Positions 50,354 through 58,756 of a stretch of 64,000 bases of DNA are shown one piece after another. Source of the stretch: Treponema sp. (lineage in GTDB: Bacteria > Spirochaetota > Spirochaetia > Treponematales > Breznakiellaceae); contig JAIRQN010000106.1 of the NCBI GenBank assembly GCA_031256445.1, positions 31,897 through 95,896 on the forward strand. The letters run 5' to 3'. The notes below the pieces were generated by a model, which did not search any database, was not told the DNA's origin, and saw only the letters and a program-made list of their open reading frames with translations. Made by a program: the position numbers and the translations under genes. Positions within the stretch are counted from its first letter, which is position 1, and every line of letters begins with the position of its first letter.

Positions 50354-51094
50354 ATGCAAGCAATTCCCAATATTTATGAGAGCGCGTTAAAACCTGTCAC
50401 AAAAATGAAGGCACGGGCTGTCTCGCTTGATTATGCTTATTCTGATAATGCCTGCGAAATCGACACAGGAATTCGGGAGACAATTAAAGGAGTACGCCTT
50501 TCAATACTTGCTATGGGTATGGGATTGGCTAAAATCAAGAAAAAAGGGCTTTATACAGACCTTGATTGCAAGAGCATGGCAGCTTATATTCAAAAACTGT
50601 GTGATGAAACCAAAATGGACAGAAGCAGCATTTTTAACTGGCTTTACATCGGAGAAGCGTATATAAAATACCGCAATGATCTTGTAAAAATAGGGTTCAG
50701 CGACGATGACGGACCTACTAAACTCCCCTACCTTGAACGCGCTCTTGAAACAAACCGTAAACAGGAAGTTTTCAAAAACATAAAAGATATGTCTTTAAGG
50801 GAATTCATCAATTTTTCCAAAGGCGAATCAGAAGAAGAAGATGAAGAAAAAAACAGTAAAAAAGTGACTATACGCGATAATGAAGTATATATTGGCGGTA
50901 AACAGGCAATACATTTAAGCGAAAACCTTGATTCACGAACCTATAATTATTTTAAAAAAATTATTCTTATTGCCGGAAAAGCAATGGAAGAAAATGAAGT
51001 AGTCCTGCCTGTCCGGCTTTACGATATGGACGAGTTGAAACGGTTTGAAAGAGCGGCCAATAAAATAAAGAAAGAAATGAGGGAAGAAACATGA
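50354..51094 (+). CDS. Conserved-type protein of unknown function, possible HTH/DNA-binding
   Basis: About 247 aa ORF (ATG 50354, alternative TTG 50342); helical segment MAAYIQKLCDETKMDRSSIFNWLYIGEAYIKYRNDL resembles an HTH; acidic/Lys-rich middle. Confidence 0.55.
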   Translation: MQAIPNIYESALKPVTKMKARAVSLDYAYSDNACEIDTGIRETIKGVRLSILAMGMGLAKIKKKGLYTDLDCKSMAAYIQKLCDETKMDRSSIFNWLYIGEAYIKYRNDLVKIGFSDDDGPTKLPYLERALETNRKQEVFKNIKDMSLREFINFSKGESEEEDEEKNSKKVTIRDNEVYIGGKQAIHLSENLDSRTYNYFKKIILIAGKAMEENEVVLPVRLYDMDELKRFERAANKIKKEMREET

Positions 51095-51121
51095 TACTAT
51101 ACACTTGTATAGTATCATGTT
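51088..51121. repeat. Perfect palindrome AACATGATACTATACA-CT-TGTATAGTATCATGTT
   Basis: 16-bp arms with a 2-nt loop; overlaps the stop codon of the 50354-51094 ORF. Confidence 0.95.
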
Positions 51122-51131
51122 ATGTGCACTG

Positions 51132-51168
51132 GACTTGTGAGATAACCAACAGGGTTATCTCACAAGTC
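51132..51168. repeat. Perfect hairpin GACTTGTGAGATAACC-AACAG-GGTTATCTCACAAGTC (family A)
   Basis: 16-bp perfect arms, 5-nt loop. Confidence 0.97.
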
Positions 51169-51193
51169 TATGTAATCCGTTCTGGCTCTATCT

Positions 51194-51936
51194 TCAATCC
51201 ACTACATTACCCTTTGGTATCAATCCCTTTTGGATTATATTGTCAACAAAACCACGAAGTTGTTCATAATCTTCCATCTGTTGTAACAAATTGTACCGTC
51301 CCGCATGATTCGGGTATGGTTTGAATTAACTTTGTGATAATTTCCTTCATCGCGTTTTCGTCCACGGGAATCCCAATTTGGGCACATAATGCACTGTATT
51401 CCGCCTGGTTTGTTGCCGTTTCCGTATCCGTCATATACGTTGGTTAATGTATGTACCCTTTTTAAATGCCTGCATCCGTTGGTTAAATAAATTTGCCTCG
51501 TTTGCGTCCCCAAATTGCCCCAAAATCGCGTTGTTTATTTCATCGTTATAATAGGTATAAGCATGCAGAACGCCATTATCAAAATCAGAACGGCTAGTAA
51601 GTGTACTTTCTATACTCCTTTGGTTGGTATAAATAATATTATCAAATTCTGTTCTGCCATTTTTATATTGGTTTTGCAAGACCTTTGCCTGGCTAACCAA
51701 CCCCGGTCTAAATAATTGTCTAATTGACTTACGACATGGGCTTGGGTGGTACAATTTTTGTTAAAAATCACGTCGTTAACCGTGGCAAAATCACGCAGGT
51801 ACAAATACGGGTCCACGGGTTCGGGCTCGGCAATAGGGATTGGTTCATTGGTTGTGCCGTTTTTACAGGCCGCGAGCCCTGCACACATTGCGGCAACAAT
51901 TGCGGTTGTAAGGAATACAGTCAGTAATTTTTTCAT
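51194..51936 (-). pseudogene. Decayed lipoprotein gene with at least three frameshifts
   Basis: Starts MKKLLTVFLTTAIVAAMCAGLAACKNGTTNEP (lipobox LAAC). Protein-like sequence continues in other minus frames: FRPGLVSQAKVLQNQYKNGRTEFDNIIYTNQRSIESTL..., then TDTETATNQAEYSALCAQIGIPVDENAMKEIITKLIQTIPESCGTVQFV, then QQMEDYEQLRGFVDNIIQKGLIPKGNVVD*. Confidence 0.75.
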
Positions 51937-51985
51937 AAAAAACTCCTTTAAAATTGTCTAATCGCTTAGACGTTTTATATACTGG

Positions 51986-52017
51986 AGTTGTTCGATAACT
52001 TCAGTTATTGAACAACT
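51986..52017. repeat. Hairpin AGTTGTTCGATAACT-TC-AGTTATTGAACAACT
   Basis: 15-bp arms with one G/T mismatch, 2-nt loop. Confidence 0.85.
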
Positions 52018-52029
52018 TCCCTATAAAAA

Positions 52030-52064
52030 TGCATTTTTGTAAGGCTTTAGCCTGAAAAAATGCA
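52030..52064. repeat. Nested hairpin TGCATTTTT...AGGCTTTAGCCT...AAAAATGCA
   Basis: 9-bp outer arms and 5-bp inner AGGCT/AGCCT arms. Confidence 0.75.
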
Positions 52065-52065
52065 G

Positions 52066-52117
52066 AACTTGTGAGACAACTGATCGAACCGAAGGTTCGC
52101 AGTTGTCGAACAAGTCC
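52066..52117. repeat. Long hairpin ACTTGTGAGACAACTGATCGAACC-GAA-GGTTCGCAGTTGTCGAACAAGT (family A)
   Basis: About 23-nt imperfect arms, 3-nt loop; shares ACTTGTGAGA with the 51132 and 52262 hairpins. Confidence 0.88.
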
Positions 52118-52135
52118 ACTATACAAAGGTATAGT
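52118..52135. repeat. Hairpin ACTATAC-AAAG-GTATAGT
   Basis: 7-bp perfect arms; same ACTATAC/GTATAGT core as the palindrome at 51088. Confidence 0.75.
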
Positions 52136-52175
52136 ATATAAACATGTAATTTTCCGGTACAAACAGACCGGTTTT

Positions 52176-52248
52176 TTGATTGACAGGCAAGTGAGAGTCG
52201 CGGCCTGATTGACCTCATGGGCGCTGTCACCTGTGCGGTTCATACCCC
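52176..52248 (+). repeat. Dispersed palindromic repeat family B, copy B (divergent)
   Basis: TTGATTGACAGGCAAGTGAGAGTCGCGGCC...GCGCTGTCACCTGTGCGGTTCATACCCC aligns to the copy at 63845 at both ends; the centre is divergent. Confidence 0.75.
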
Positions 52249-52261
52249 CAATAACACTAAT

Positions 52262-52301
52262 GGACTTGTGAGACAACTCAGGTTAGTTGTCTCACAAGTC
52301 C
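52262..52301. repeat. Perfect hairpin GGACTTGTGAGACAACT-CAGGTT-AGTTGTCTCACAAGTCC (family A)
   Basis: 17-bp perfect arms, 6-nt loop. Confidence 0.97.
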
Positions 52302-52470
52302 GGCATCAGCCGCCATTTATGCGAGTTAAAAGCAAGTATTAGCTGATACTATTGCAAGAGCCCGGACAGTCTCCGTACAGTTTCTTAACGCATGGGGATT
52401 GCTGAATAGCGCGGAGAAAACGCTGCTTTTCTGTTTTTGTTAATATTGGAGCCCATAATCAGTTCGGACT

Positions 52471-52508
52471 TGTTCGTGGTGAATCTCTTCAAAGAAATTC
52501 TACGAACA
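52471..52508. repeat. Imperfect hairpin TGTTCGT...GAAT...ATTC...ACGAACA
   Basis: 7-bp plus 4-bp arms 20 bp downstream of the aspS stop; preceded by GGACT as in family A. Confidence 0.5.
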
Positions 52509-52527
52509 GGACGTGAAATCGTGTAAA

Positions 52528-54333
52528 TTACACTCCTTTCTTTTTTACCGTTATCCCCAATTCGTCAAGCTGCTTCTGGTCAACCTCCGAGGGGCAGTCG
52601 TCCATCGGGCTTACGGCGAAGGAATTTTTCGGGAAGGCGATAACATCCTTTAAAGACGACAGCCCTGCCATTATCATCACAAGGCGGTCAAGGCCCGGCG
52701 CGATGCCTCCGTGGGGAGGCGCTCCGTATTTGAAAGCCTCAGTTAAAAAGCCGAATTTCTTTTCCGCTTCGCCGGGATCAATGCCGGCTATTTTAAAGAC
52801 ACGATTCTGCATTGCGGAATCATGGATACGAATGGAGCCTGACGCCAGTTCATAGCCGTTTAACACAAGATCGTATAAATCGCCCTTTACGGAACCGGGA
52901 TCACTCTCCATTGTTTCATGGTATTTTTCCTGCGGCCATGTAAATAAATGATGAGCCGCTTCCCATTTTTGCCCGTCCTCGTTGAACTCAAACATGGGAA
53001 AATCAATTATCCAGGCGAATTCAAATTTTTTGGGATCGCATAACCCAAGATCGCGTCCCAGTTTTGTTCTTACCGCTCCAAGCGCTGTGTTGGCTATTTT
53101 CCTGTCAGCGTCCGCGATAATAAGAACAAGGTCTCCTTTTTCAGCGCCAAGCCCGTCTATTATCTGCGCGGCATTGCCTGTAAAAAACTTCGCCGCGCCT
53201 CCCTCAAAAGACAACTGCCCGTTATTCGCCGCGCTCTCCGTATTGTTAACCGCTTTCATCCATGCCATGCCTTTGGCTTTGTAAATTTTCGCGTGAGATT
53301 CGAGATCTTCTATCTGTTTGCGCGAATAATCCGCCCTGCCCTTCACTACAAGCGCTTTGACAGTGCCGCCGGCGGATATCGCGTCCTTAAATGCCTGGAA
53401 ACTCCCTGCCTGCGCAAACTGAGAAAAATCCTTAAGCCGCATATCAAAACGGAGGTCGGGCTTGTCGCTCCCGTAGAATTCCATCGCATCTTCCCATGTA
53501 AGACGGCGGAATTCTTGAGGCAATTTTACATTTAATACCTTGTCAAAAACATGTCCCATAAGCCCTTCGGTTATGGATAAAATATCGTCTCTTCCCGCGA
53601 ATGACATCTCAATGTCAATCTGGGTAAACTCAGGCTGCCTGTCTCCCCGCGAATCTTCGTCTCTGTAGCAGCGGGCTATCTGAAAATATTTGTCAAAACC
53701 GCTTACCATCAGTATCTGCTTGTAAAGCTGCGGCGACTGCGGCAGCGCGTAAAATTTACCCGGATACAATCTGGAAGGGACAAGGAAATCGCGCGCTCCT
53801 TCGGGAGTTGATTTTATAAAAGTGGGCGTTTCAATTTCATAAAAGCCGTTAGCTGTCATCCATTCGCGGACGGCGAACGCTGTCCGGCTGCGCATTTTAA
53901 TGCTGTTCTGCATCGCGCCGGATCGAAGGTCAAGGTAGCGGTACTTAAGGCGCAGATCCTCATTTGCCTTGCTTTCTTCGTCGATCTGGAAAGGCAGAAC
54001 TTCGCATTTATTAAGTATAACAATTTTATAAGCGGCAATTTCAATCTCTCCTGTGTCCATAGACAGGTTTATCATATCGTCAGGACGGAGGCAGACTTTT
54101 CCCTCTACGGCGATGCAGTATTCATTGCGCAGTTCATCGCAGACCGCCGCAAGCAGCGCGTCATTTTCAGTATTTACAGTTACCTGGGTAACGCCGTAAC
54201 GGTCCCTCAGATTGATAAAAAAAATTCCGCCGTGGTTGCGTTTTCTGTGAACCCATCCGTTTAAAATCACATTCCGTCCCGCGTCAGCTTTCCGAAGCGT
54301 CCCGCAGTCGGCAGTTCTTTTCATGCTTTCCAT
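52528..54333 (-). CDS. aspS: Aspartyl-tRNA synthetase
   Basis: VILNGWVHRKRNHGGIFFINLRDRYGVTQV; FALPQSPQLYKQ-like motif; CYRDEDSRGDRQPEFTQIDIEMSF; GGIAPGLDRLVMIMAG. Confidence 0.97.
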   Translation of the reverse strand: MESMKRTADCGTLRKADAGRNVILNGWVHRKRNHGGIFFINLRDRYGVTQVTVNTENDALLAAVCDELRNEYCIAVEGKVCLRPDDMINLSMDTGEIEIAAYKIVILNKCEVLPFQIDEESKANEDLRLKYRYLDLRSGAMQNSIKMRSRTAFAVREWMTANGFYEIETPTFIKSTPEGARDFLVPSRLYPGKFYALPQSPQLYKQILMVSGFDKYFQIARCYRDEDSRGDRQPEFTQIDIEMSFAGRDDILSITEGLMGHVFDKVLNVKLPQEFRRLTWEDAMEFYGSDKPDLRFDMRLKDFSQFAQAGSFQAFKDAISAGGTVKALVVKGRADYSRKQIEDLESHAKIYKAKGMAWMKAVNNTESAANNGQLSFEGGAAKFFTGNAAQIIDGLGAEKGDLVLIIADADRKIANTALGAVRTKLGRDLGLCDPKKFEFAWIIDFPMFEFNEDGQKWEAAHHLFTWPQEKYHETMESDPGSVKGDLYDLVLNGYELASGSIRIHDSAMQNRVFKIAGIDPGEAEKKFGFLTEAFKYGAPPHGGIAPGLDRLVMIMAGLSSLKDVIAFPKNSFAVSPMDDCPSEVDQKQLDELGITVKKKGV

Positions 54334-54379
54334 AACATGAAATATATAATTTTTTACCTTTTTATGCTATAATGCCATT

Positions 54380-55147
54380 ATGCGTTTTGAACTGGATAAA
54401 GTCCTGATTGACGATATTATTTTTTTTATGGAAAACCAGGACGGCGAATTTTTAATTGACATCCAGGAAGGACAGGTCATTGACATAAATAACAACGAGA
54501 CGGAAGAAGAACCGGATTACAATGACGGCCGTTTTATTCCCCTGCCCGGGTGGAGTTCTCAGGATGGTTTCCGTTTAATGGAACATTTCACAGCCGGTTT
54601 AAAAAATCCCGTTGCCAGACACGATTTATCTGTCGCTCTTACAAGAAGCAAAGGCGTTTTCCGCGCATTTAAAAATGTTTTGGAATCGTACCCGGAAATT
54701 GAAAAAATGTGGTTCATTTATAAAGATAAAGAAATGAAAAACGAGGTTATCTCCTGGTATAATTCTTTAAGGGAAGAATGGGGTCTTGAACCAATCGGTA
54801 TGGAACCTGATGACACCTCATCTCTTGTTCTGGAAGATTTCTCATTCAGGGAAGGCGATGATGAACTGGGATATCCTTCATTTATTGCCGGGATTAACGG
54901 CGAATCCGCCGGCAGCGTAAGCGCCACTATTAATAACCAAATCATGCATATCGATCATCTGGAAGTAAAATCCGAATACCGCGGCATGGGGCTTGGCAAG
55001 ACTCTGCTTTCCAAACTCATTGAAATAGCCGATGAAAAAAATCTGGACATGACAATAGACGTTCCGGTAGACGCGGAATTTTTTTCCCGTTCATTACTGC
55101 TGGAAAACTTCGTCCCCTGCATGCAGAGATTTATACGAAAAAAATAA
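54380..55147 (+). CDS. GNAT-family acetyltransferase domain protein
   Basis: C-terminal IDHLEVKSEYRGMGLGKTLLSKLIEIADEKNLDMTIDVPVDAEFF is the GNAT acetyl-CoA loop motif. Confidence 0.78.
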   Translation: MRFELDKVLIDDIIFFMENQDGEFLIDIQEGQVIDINNNETEEEPDYNDGRFIPLPGWSSQDGFRLMEHFTAGLKNPVARHDLSVALTRSKGVFRAFKNVLESYPEIEKMWFIYKDKEMKNEVISWYNSLREEWGLEPIGMEPDDTSSLVLEDFSFREGDDELGYPSFIAGINGESAGSVSATINNQIMHIDHLEVKSEYRGMGLGKTLLSKLIEIADEKNLDMTIDVPVDAEFFSRSLLLENFVPCMQRFIRKK

Positions 55148-55177
55148 ACAAACCCTCAGCACGAATAAAAGAATTTT

Positions 55178-56629
55178 TTATACCGTATATGTGCTTGCGC
55201 TGGTAGATCCTCCGTGGCCGGTCCAGTTTGTATGGAAAAATTCGCCGCGCGGTTTATCAATACGCTCGTAAGTGTGCGCTCCGAAATAGTCCCGCTGCGC
55301 CTGTAACAGGTTCGCAGGCAGCCGTTCGCTGCGGTAGCCGTCAAAATACGCAAGCGCGCTTGCCAAAGCCGGCGCAGGGATGCCGTTCTGCACAGCGGCC
55401 GATACTACTCTCCTCCATGAACCCTGAGCGTCTTCAATGACCTTTGCAAAGAAAGGGTCCAGCAGCAGATTTTCCAGTTTTGGGTTTTTATCAAACGCTT
55501 CCTTTATTTTACCCAGGAAGACAGAGCGTATAATGCATCCTCCCCTCCACATAAGCGCGATGCCGCCGTAGTTTAGATTCCACTTGTATTCTTTCGCAGC
55601 TTCCCTCATTAAAAGATAACCCTGCGCATAGGAAACTATCTTTGAAGCATAGAGCGCTTTTTCAAGGTCTTTAATAAAAGACGCTTTATCCGCCTGAACC
55701 GGTGCGGCGGGAGATGAAAAAACTTTGGCCGCCCTTACGCGCTCATCCTTGGCCGCCGAAAGGCATCTGCCAAAAACAGCCTCTCCAATCAAAGTCAGCG
55801 GCACTCCGAATTCAAGAGCCGCGATGCCTGTCCATTTGCCTGTTCCCTTCTGCCCTGCTGTGTCAAGAATTTTTTCCGCCAGCGGCTTGCCGTCATCGTC
55901 TTTGTAACGCAGAATATCCCGCGTTATCTCAATAAGGTAACTGCCAAGGGAGCCGCTGTTCCATTCATCGAACACATTACCCATCTCTTCATAGCTTAAA
56001 CCAAGCGCGTTCTTCATCAGATCGTACGTTTCGCAGATTAACTGCATATCCCCGTATTCTATGCCGTTATGCACCATTTTTACAAAGTGTCCCGCTCCGT
56101 TCTCGCCTACCCAATCGCAGCATGGAGCGCCTCCGTCCGCCTTCGCGCATATCGCCTGCAGCACCGGTTTTACAAAAGACCACGCCGCGGCAGAACCGCC
56201 GGGCATGATGGACGGCCCCTTGAGCGCGCCTTCTTCTCCTCCTGAAACCCCTGTGCCTATATACAACAGCCCTCTGGATTCAACATACTCTGTACGGCGC
56301 ATTGTATCCTGATAATTTGAATTTCCGCCGTCAATTATAATGTCGCCTTTCTCAAAAACTTCCAGAAGCTGATCAATTGTTTCATCTACCGCCTTTCCGG
56401 CCTTTACCATGATCATCGCTTTGCGGGGAACTGACAAAGAGGAAGCCAAATCTTTCAGATTATGACAGCCTGTAATTTTTTTTCCCGCGCCGCGCCCTGA
56501 GATAAATTCATCCACCCTGGAAGCGGTACGGTTATATACCGCGACAGAAAAGCCCTTGCTTTCCAAATTTAAAACCAGGTTTTCACCCATTACCGCAAGC
56601 CCGATAAGACCTATATCCGCATTACCCAT
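55178..56629 (-). CDS. gnd: 6-phosphogluconate dehydrogenase (decarboxylating)
   Basis: IGLIGLAVMGENLVLNLESKGFSVAVYNRT; VSGGEEGALKGPSIMPGG; GHFVKMVHNGIEYGDMQLI. Confidence 0.97.
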   Translation of the reverse strand: MGNADIGLIGLAVMGENLVLNLESKGFSVAVYNRTASRVDEFISGRGAGKKITGCHNLKDLASSLSVPRKAMIMVKAGKAVDETIDQLLEVFEKGDIIIDGGNSNYQDTMRRTEYVESRGLLYIGTGVSGGEEGALKGPSIMPGGSAAAWSFVKPVLQAICAKADGGAPCCDWVGENGAGHFVKMVHNGIEYGDMQLICETYDLMKNALGLSYEEMGNVFDEWNSGSLGSYLIEITRDILRYKDDDGKPLAEKILDTAGQKGTGKWTGIAALEFGVPLTLIGEAVFGRCLSAAKDERVRAAKVFSSPAAPVQADKASFIKDLEKALYASKIVSYAQGYLLMREAAKEYKWNLNYGGIALMWRGGCIIRSVFLGKIKEAFDKNPKLENLLLDPFFAKVIEDAQGSWRRVVSAAVQNGIPAPALASALAYFDGYRSERLPANLLQAQRDYFGAHTYERIDKPRGEFFHTNWTGHGGSTSASTYTV

Positions 56630-56664
56630 TGAAATCTCCTTATCTTGCATTATATCATAGGATT

Positions 56665-58014
56665 ATGGAGAAAACATATGTAGCTTTGGGCGGAGCCGGT
56701 AAAGATCTGTCAAATCAGGAAATGGAAGAACTTTTTTGTGACGCGCTATCCAGGGCATTGGCAGATATAAATGACGCGGGAAAAGTAATCATTCTGCCGC
56801 CTGACATAACACGTTTTCATTCAAGGGCAGGTTTTTTCACAGAAACCGCGTCCGGTCTTTTAAAAGATAAATTAGGCGCGGTACTGCCGGCTCTTGGAAC
56901 GCATATGGCAATGAGCGGCAGCGAGCTTGCGCGGATGTTCGGCAGTACGCCAAAAGACAAGTTCCGTATTCACAACTGGCGCAACGATATAACAGAGCTT
57001 GGCCGGCTGGAAGCGGATTGGGTAGAAAAGACCTCACAGGGCGCTGTCCGCTACGACTGGCCCGTACAGGTGAATAAACTGCTTAGAAGGGATGGTCCTG
57101 ACAGCGGAAATTTTTCCCTTGCTGTAAGCATCGGGCAGGTAGTCCCTCATGAAGTCGCGGGTATGGCAAACCACGCGAAGAATATCTTCGTTGGAACAGG
57201 CGGAAAAGAGGCAATAGACAAGAGCCATTTCGCAGGCGCAGCTTACGGCATGGAACGAATCATGGGAAGGGCGGATACTCCGGTCCGCGCGCTATTTGAC
57301 GAAGGGTTACGCCGTTTCGGGAATGAACTGCCGCCAATTCTTTGGGTACTGACAGTAATTGCCGCGCGTACTGAAAGCGAAACAGCCGGTAAAGAACGCG
57401 GCTCTCTTGCCGTAAGAGGGCTTTTTATCGGTTTTGGCCGCGAGTGTTTTGAAAAAGCCTCTCTTTTGGCGCGGGAAGTCAATGTCAATCTTATGGAAGA
57501 ACCGGTTAATAAAGCTGTTGTATTTCTGGAGCCGGAAGAATACCGCACAACATGGCTTGGAAACAAGGCTGTTTACAGAACGCGCATGGTTATAGCCGAC
57601 GGAGGGGAACTTTTAATCCTCGCTCCCGCGCTTGAACGTTTTGGCGAAGATATCAATATAGACGCTTTAATCCGTAAGCATGGCTACCGCCCGGCGAAAG
57701 AAATACTCGCAAAAGCGGCGTCCGATTCTGAACTTGGCGGAAATCTAAGCGCCGCCGCGCATCTAATTCACGGTTCAAGCGAAGGGCGTTTTACAATCCG
57801 CTACTGCCCAGGCGAAAAAATTTCCCGGCAGGAAATTGAGTCTGTGGGTTTTCAATGGGGAAACCTAAAAGAAGCGCAAGAACGTTATAATATTAAAGAA
57901 CTGTCACCGGGCTGGAACACGCACGCGGACGGAGAAAAATTTTTCTTTGTGCCGAATCCGGCGCTTGGCCTTTGGGCGGAAAAGAAAAAATTTCAAACGC
58001 CGGCTAATCCCTGA
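56665..58014 (+). CDS. LarA-like protein (DUF2088, nickel-dependent racemase superfamily)
   Basis: VIILPPDITRFHSRAG, LGTHMAMSGSELARMFG, VVPHEVAGMANHAKNIFVGTGGKEAIDKSHFAGA. Frame is open from 56629. Confidence 0.8.
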   Translation: MEKTYVALGGAGKDLSNQEMEELFCDALSRALADINDAGKVIILPPDITRFHSRAGFFTETASGLLKDKLGAVLPALGTHMAMSGSELARMFGSTPKDKFRIHNWRNDITELGRLEADWVEKTSQGAVRYDWPVQVNKLLRRDGPDSGNFSLAVSIGQVVPHEVAGMANHAKNIFVGTGGKEAIDKSHFAGAAYGMERIMGRADTPVRALFDEGLRRFGNELPPILWVLTVIAARTESETAGKERGSLAVRGLFIGFGRECFEKASLLAREVNVNLMEEPVNKAVVFLEPEEYRTTWLGNKAVYRTRMVIADGGELLILAPALERFGEDINIDALIRKHGYRPAKEILAKAASDSELGGNLSAAAHLIHGSSEGRFTIRYCPGEKISRQEIESVGFQWGNLKEAQERYNIKELSPGWNTHADGEKFFFVPNPALGLWAEKKKFQTPANP

Positions 58015-58018
58015 TTTT

Positions 58019-58381
58019 TTAATTTATTCTGTCCGGTCTTAATACCTGCGCTCCGTTTATGTACACATGATGAACCTCTGCGCCCTCGTCAAGGTAACAG
58101 TGAACAAGCGCGCGTATTGTCCGCTCAAGCGCGCCTTTGGTTTGCGGTTCCTGAACGCCGAAAAGAGCCAAATGCTCAGCTCTGCCGCCTTTCCTGAGAG
58201 CTGTACATGGATTAATCGCATCCAGATCGGATGTAACAGAAAAAACAAGAGAGACAATATCTCCCTGATCAAGCATATTGGCGCTCAGCAGCTCATCGTA
58301 CATTGAAGCAGTCTGCCTGCAGATATCCTGTTCAGTATTCATGCACTGCGCCGCGCCTCTTAAAGCGTACAGTTTTTTCAT
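58019..58381 (-). CDS. aroH: Chorismate mutase, AroH type
   Basis: YALRGAAQCMNTEQDICRQTASMYDELLSANMLDQGDIVSLVFSVTSDLDAINPCTALR matches the AroH fold family. Confidence 0.9.
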   Translation of the reverse strand: MKKLYALRGAAQCMNTEQDICRQTASMYDELLSANMLDQGDIVSLVFSVTSDLDAINPCTALRKGGRAEHLALFGVQEPQTKGALERTIRALVHCYLDEGAEVHHVYINGAQVLRPDRIN

Positions 58382-58716
58382 CCATTGCCTCCGGTAATTG
58401 AAATGATAATAACATTAAAAAGAAAAATAGCCGCTCCATAAATGGCGGAAAAAATTGAAAGAACAACCTCCAGAACAGGCAGCACAGAAGGGCTTCGGAT
58501 AAGACGAATTATGCTGGTGATCAATAAAAAAACCGAACAGATACAGACTAAAAAAGATGAATACCGGATAAAAGAAAGAAGATAAAACAGTTTTTCATCA
58601 GAAAGTTCATTTTCTTTATAATATGCAATAAAAGCGGCTAATGAGAATATAAAACTGCCAAGAAGCACCCAAAGACAGGGCCGCCTTAAAATTTTTAATT
58701 TGTCCATAATTCCCAT
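58378..58716 (-). CDS. Small membrane protein, unknown function
   Basis: 112 aa with three or so hydrophobic segments; stop overlaps the aroH start. Confidence 0.5.
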   Translation of the reverse strand: MGIMDKLKILRRPCLWVLLGSFIFSLAAFIAYYKENELSDEKLFYLLSFIRYSSFLVCICSVFLLITSIIRLIRSPSVLPVLEVVLSIFSAIYGAAIFLFNVIIISITGGNG

Positions 58717-58756
58717 CTCTTGTAAGTGATCGGCTTTTATACTATTATAACATAGT

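Noticed and set aside
51515-51961. Plus-strand ORFs (66, 67 and 71 aa) over the lipoprotein remnant
   Set aside because: Antisense to a sequence with a clear signal peptide and lipobox on the minus strand; no independent coding evidence.
52153-52175. CCGGT-ACAAACAG-ACCGG-TTTTTT as a functional terminator
   Set aside because: Structure fits a terminator, but no + strand gene clearly feeds into it; arms are only 5 bp, so not called as a feature.
52302-52440. Possible second gene remnant upstream of the aspS 3' side
   Set aside because: No convincing protein-like frame could be read.
51088-52508. CRISPR array
   Set aside because: Repeats are irregularly spaced, differ in sequence and orientation, and lack uniform spacers or cas genes.
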